The notes below the pieces were generated by a model. The model was not told the origin of the DNA and made no database searches. It saw only the letters and a list, made by a program, of their open reading frames with translations. Positions 63,395-64,000 of a stretch of 64,000 nt of DNA are shown one piece after another. Source of the stretch: CANGTU01 sp046336655 (GTDB taxonomy: Bacteria > Bacteroidota > Bacteroidia > Flavobacteriales_D > Sanyastnellaceae); assembly GCA_046336655.1 (NCBI GenBank), contig JBKDGH010000010.1, forward strand, positions 124,001 through 188,000. The letters run 5' to 3'. The translations under genes and the position numbers were made by a program. How positions within the stretch are numbered: the first letter of the stretch is position 1; each line of letters opens with the position of its first letter.

Positions 63395-64000
63395 ATGGAT
63401 GTTCTGGAGACTTGCATTATGATGATGTCGCCATCGGAGCACAGGCTCTTTTGTGAGGAGTTGCGCAAAAAGCGAAATGCGCGAAAGGATTACCTGCTCG
63501 CTGAAAAACTCATCCTCCGCGATGTGCAGGCCGATCAGCTCTCGGAATTACTTTATGGAGAACCATCCTCCAATGCGTATCACAGTCTGAGGAAGAGGGT
63601 GCAGTTGAGCGCAATGCGGTTTCTGGCAGAGCGCAATCGCGAAGCGGAGCAAGCTCCGGAAATAAGGCCATCCGGCGAAGCGCTGGTCGTTGCGCGAATG
63701 ATGCTCAAGCGGGGTTACTTCAAACAAGCGCTCGCCATGCTCAAACGCGCGGAGCGCGAGGCCATTGCGGCTGAGTTACCGCTTGAGCTGGATGTGATTT
63801 ACCGTGAAATTATGCGAAACGCAGTGGAGCTGGAAACGGATCCCGAACCCGTGGCTATACAGTGGAAAGAGAACAGGAGCAAGATTGAACGTCAGCGTCA
63901 GCTCGAAGTAGCGGGCTCTCTGCTTCGCGTGCGACTTCATGCGCTGGAAAGAGCTCAGTCGGTGCCTGATCTGGATGATATTGCGCAATCGGTATTGACT
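63395..64000 (+). CDS. Helical protein of unknown function (3' partial)
   Basis: 202 codons from the ATG at 63395 are open to the window end; the C-terminus lies outside. The visible part is all-helical and charged: MDVLETCIMMMSPSEHRLF, ELRKKRNARKDYLL, AYHSLRKRVQLSAMRFL and LKRGYFKQALAMLKRAERE, with a TPR-like look from about 100. I know of similar hypothetical proteins in Bacteroidota but no function. Divergent from the acyltransferase. Confidence 0.7.
   Translation, partial: MDVLETCIMMMSPSEHRLFCEELRKKRNARKDYLLAEKLILRDVQADQLSELLYGEPSSNAYHSLRKRVQLSAMRFLAERNREAEQAPEIRPSGEALVVARMMLKRGYFKQALAMLKRAEREAIAAELPLELDVIYREIMRNAVELETDPEPVAIQWKENRSKIERQRQLEVAGSLLRVRLHALERAQSVPDLDDIAQSVLT

Noticed and set aside
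1..64000. CRISPR arrays, insertion sequences, integrase or phage genes
   Set aside because: Looked for repeat-spacer patterns, transposase motifs and phage structural genes; none found in the window.

Overview
The window reads as the chromosome of a Bacteroidota bacterium, most likely a member of Flavobacteriales or a close relative, with moderate GC content. The evidence is the combination of type IX secretion sorting domains (type A at 1-1765, gliding-associated type B at 42455-46345), an ExbB-ExbD-ExbD-TonB cluster, a TonB receptor paired with DUF4249, DUF4271 next to hemD, DUF4292, DUF5522, LytTR regulators with a Reg_prop histidine kinase, and promoter elements fitting the Bacteroidota TAnnTTTG (-7) consensus. 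No insertion sequence, prophage, integron or CRISPR array was seen. Most genes are core or lineage-typical.

Layout. 1-1765: 3' part of a secreted cysteine-rich repeat protein. 1818-5929 (minus): dprA, hemD, DUF4271, an rRNA pseudouridine synthase and yraN. 5961-7739: an outer-membrane barrel protein and a membrane coiled-coil protein. 7900-11961 (plus): tRNA-Cys, tatA, gatA, an MltD-like LysM transglycosylase and a SlyD-type isomerase. 12045-12920: ftsX. 13180-20142 (plus): energy-transduction cluster of exbB, two exbD, two tonB, a two-helix peptide, a PstS-like lipoprotein and a TPR protein. 20191-23380 (minus): dicarboxylate symporter and purF. 23524-25941 (plus): a barrel-less TonB plug protein, an ECF sigma factor and a single-pass TPR protein.

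26352-32876 (minus): TetR regulator and a tripartite RND efflux operon. 32957-35259 (minus): urocanate hydratase and DUF5522. 35334-36251: a PLP desulfhydrase/deaminase-like enzyme. 36238-42406 (minus): a tightly coupled run of echA, dut, sugar nucleotidyltransferase, TPR lipoprotein, DUF4292 lipoprotein and an EnvC-like LytM protein. 42455-46345: a large T9SS type B protein. 46646-47840: gpsA and a frameshifted small lipoprotein. 47965-52096 (plus): LytTR response regulator, hybrid-like Reg_prop sensor kinase and an acidic lipoprotein. 52275-53492: dinB. 53673-57553 (minus): TonB-dependent receptor, DUF4249 lipoprotein and a decayed BNR-type glycosyl-hydrolase-like remnant. 58249-64000: redoxin, TM2 protein, queA, truB, an acyltransferase/AMP-ligase fusion with damaged adenylation motifs, and a 5' fragment of a helical protein.

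No obvious wholly new system is proven. The best candidates for novelty are the plug-only protein with its sigma factor and TPR partner, the extended ExbBD/TonB/PstS-like/TPR cluster with tandem TonBs, the acyltransferase fused to an apparently dead adenylate-forming domain, and two decaying genes that give direct evidence of recent gene loss.
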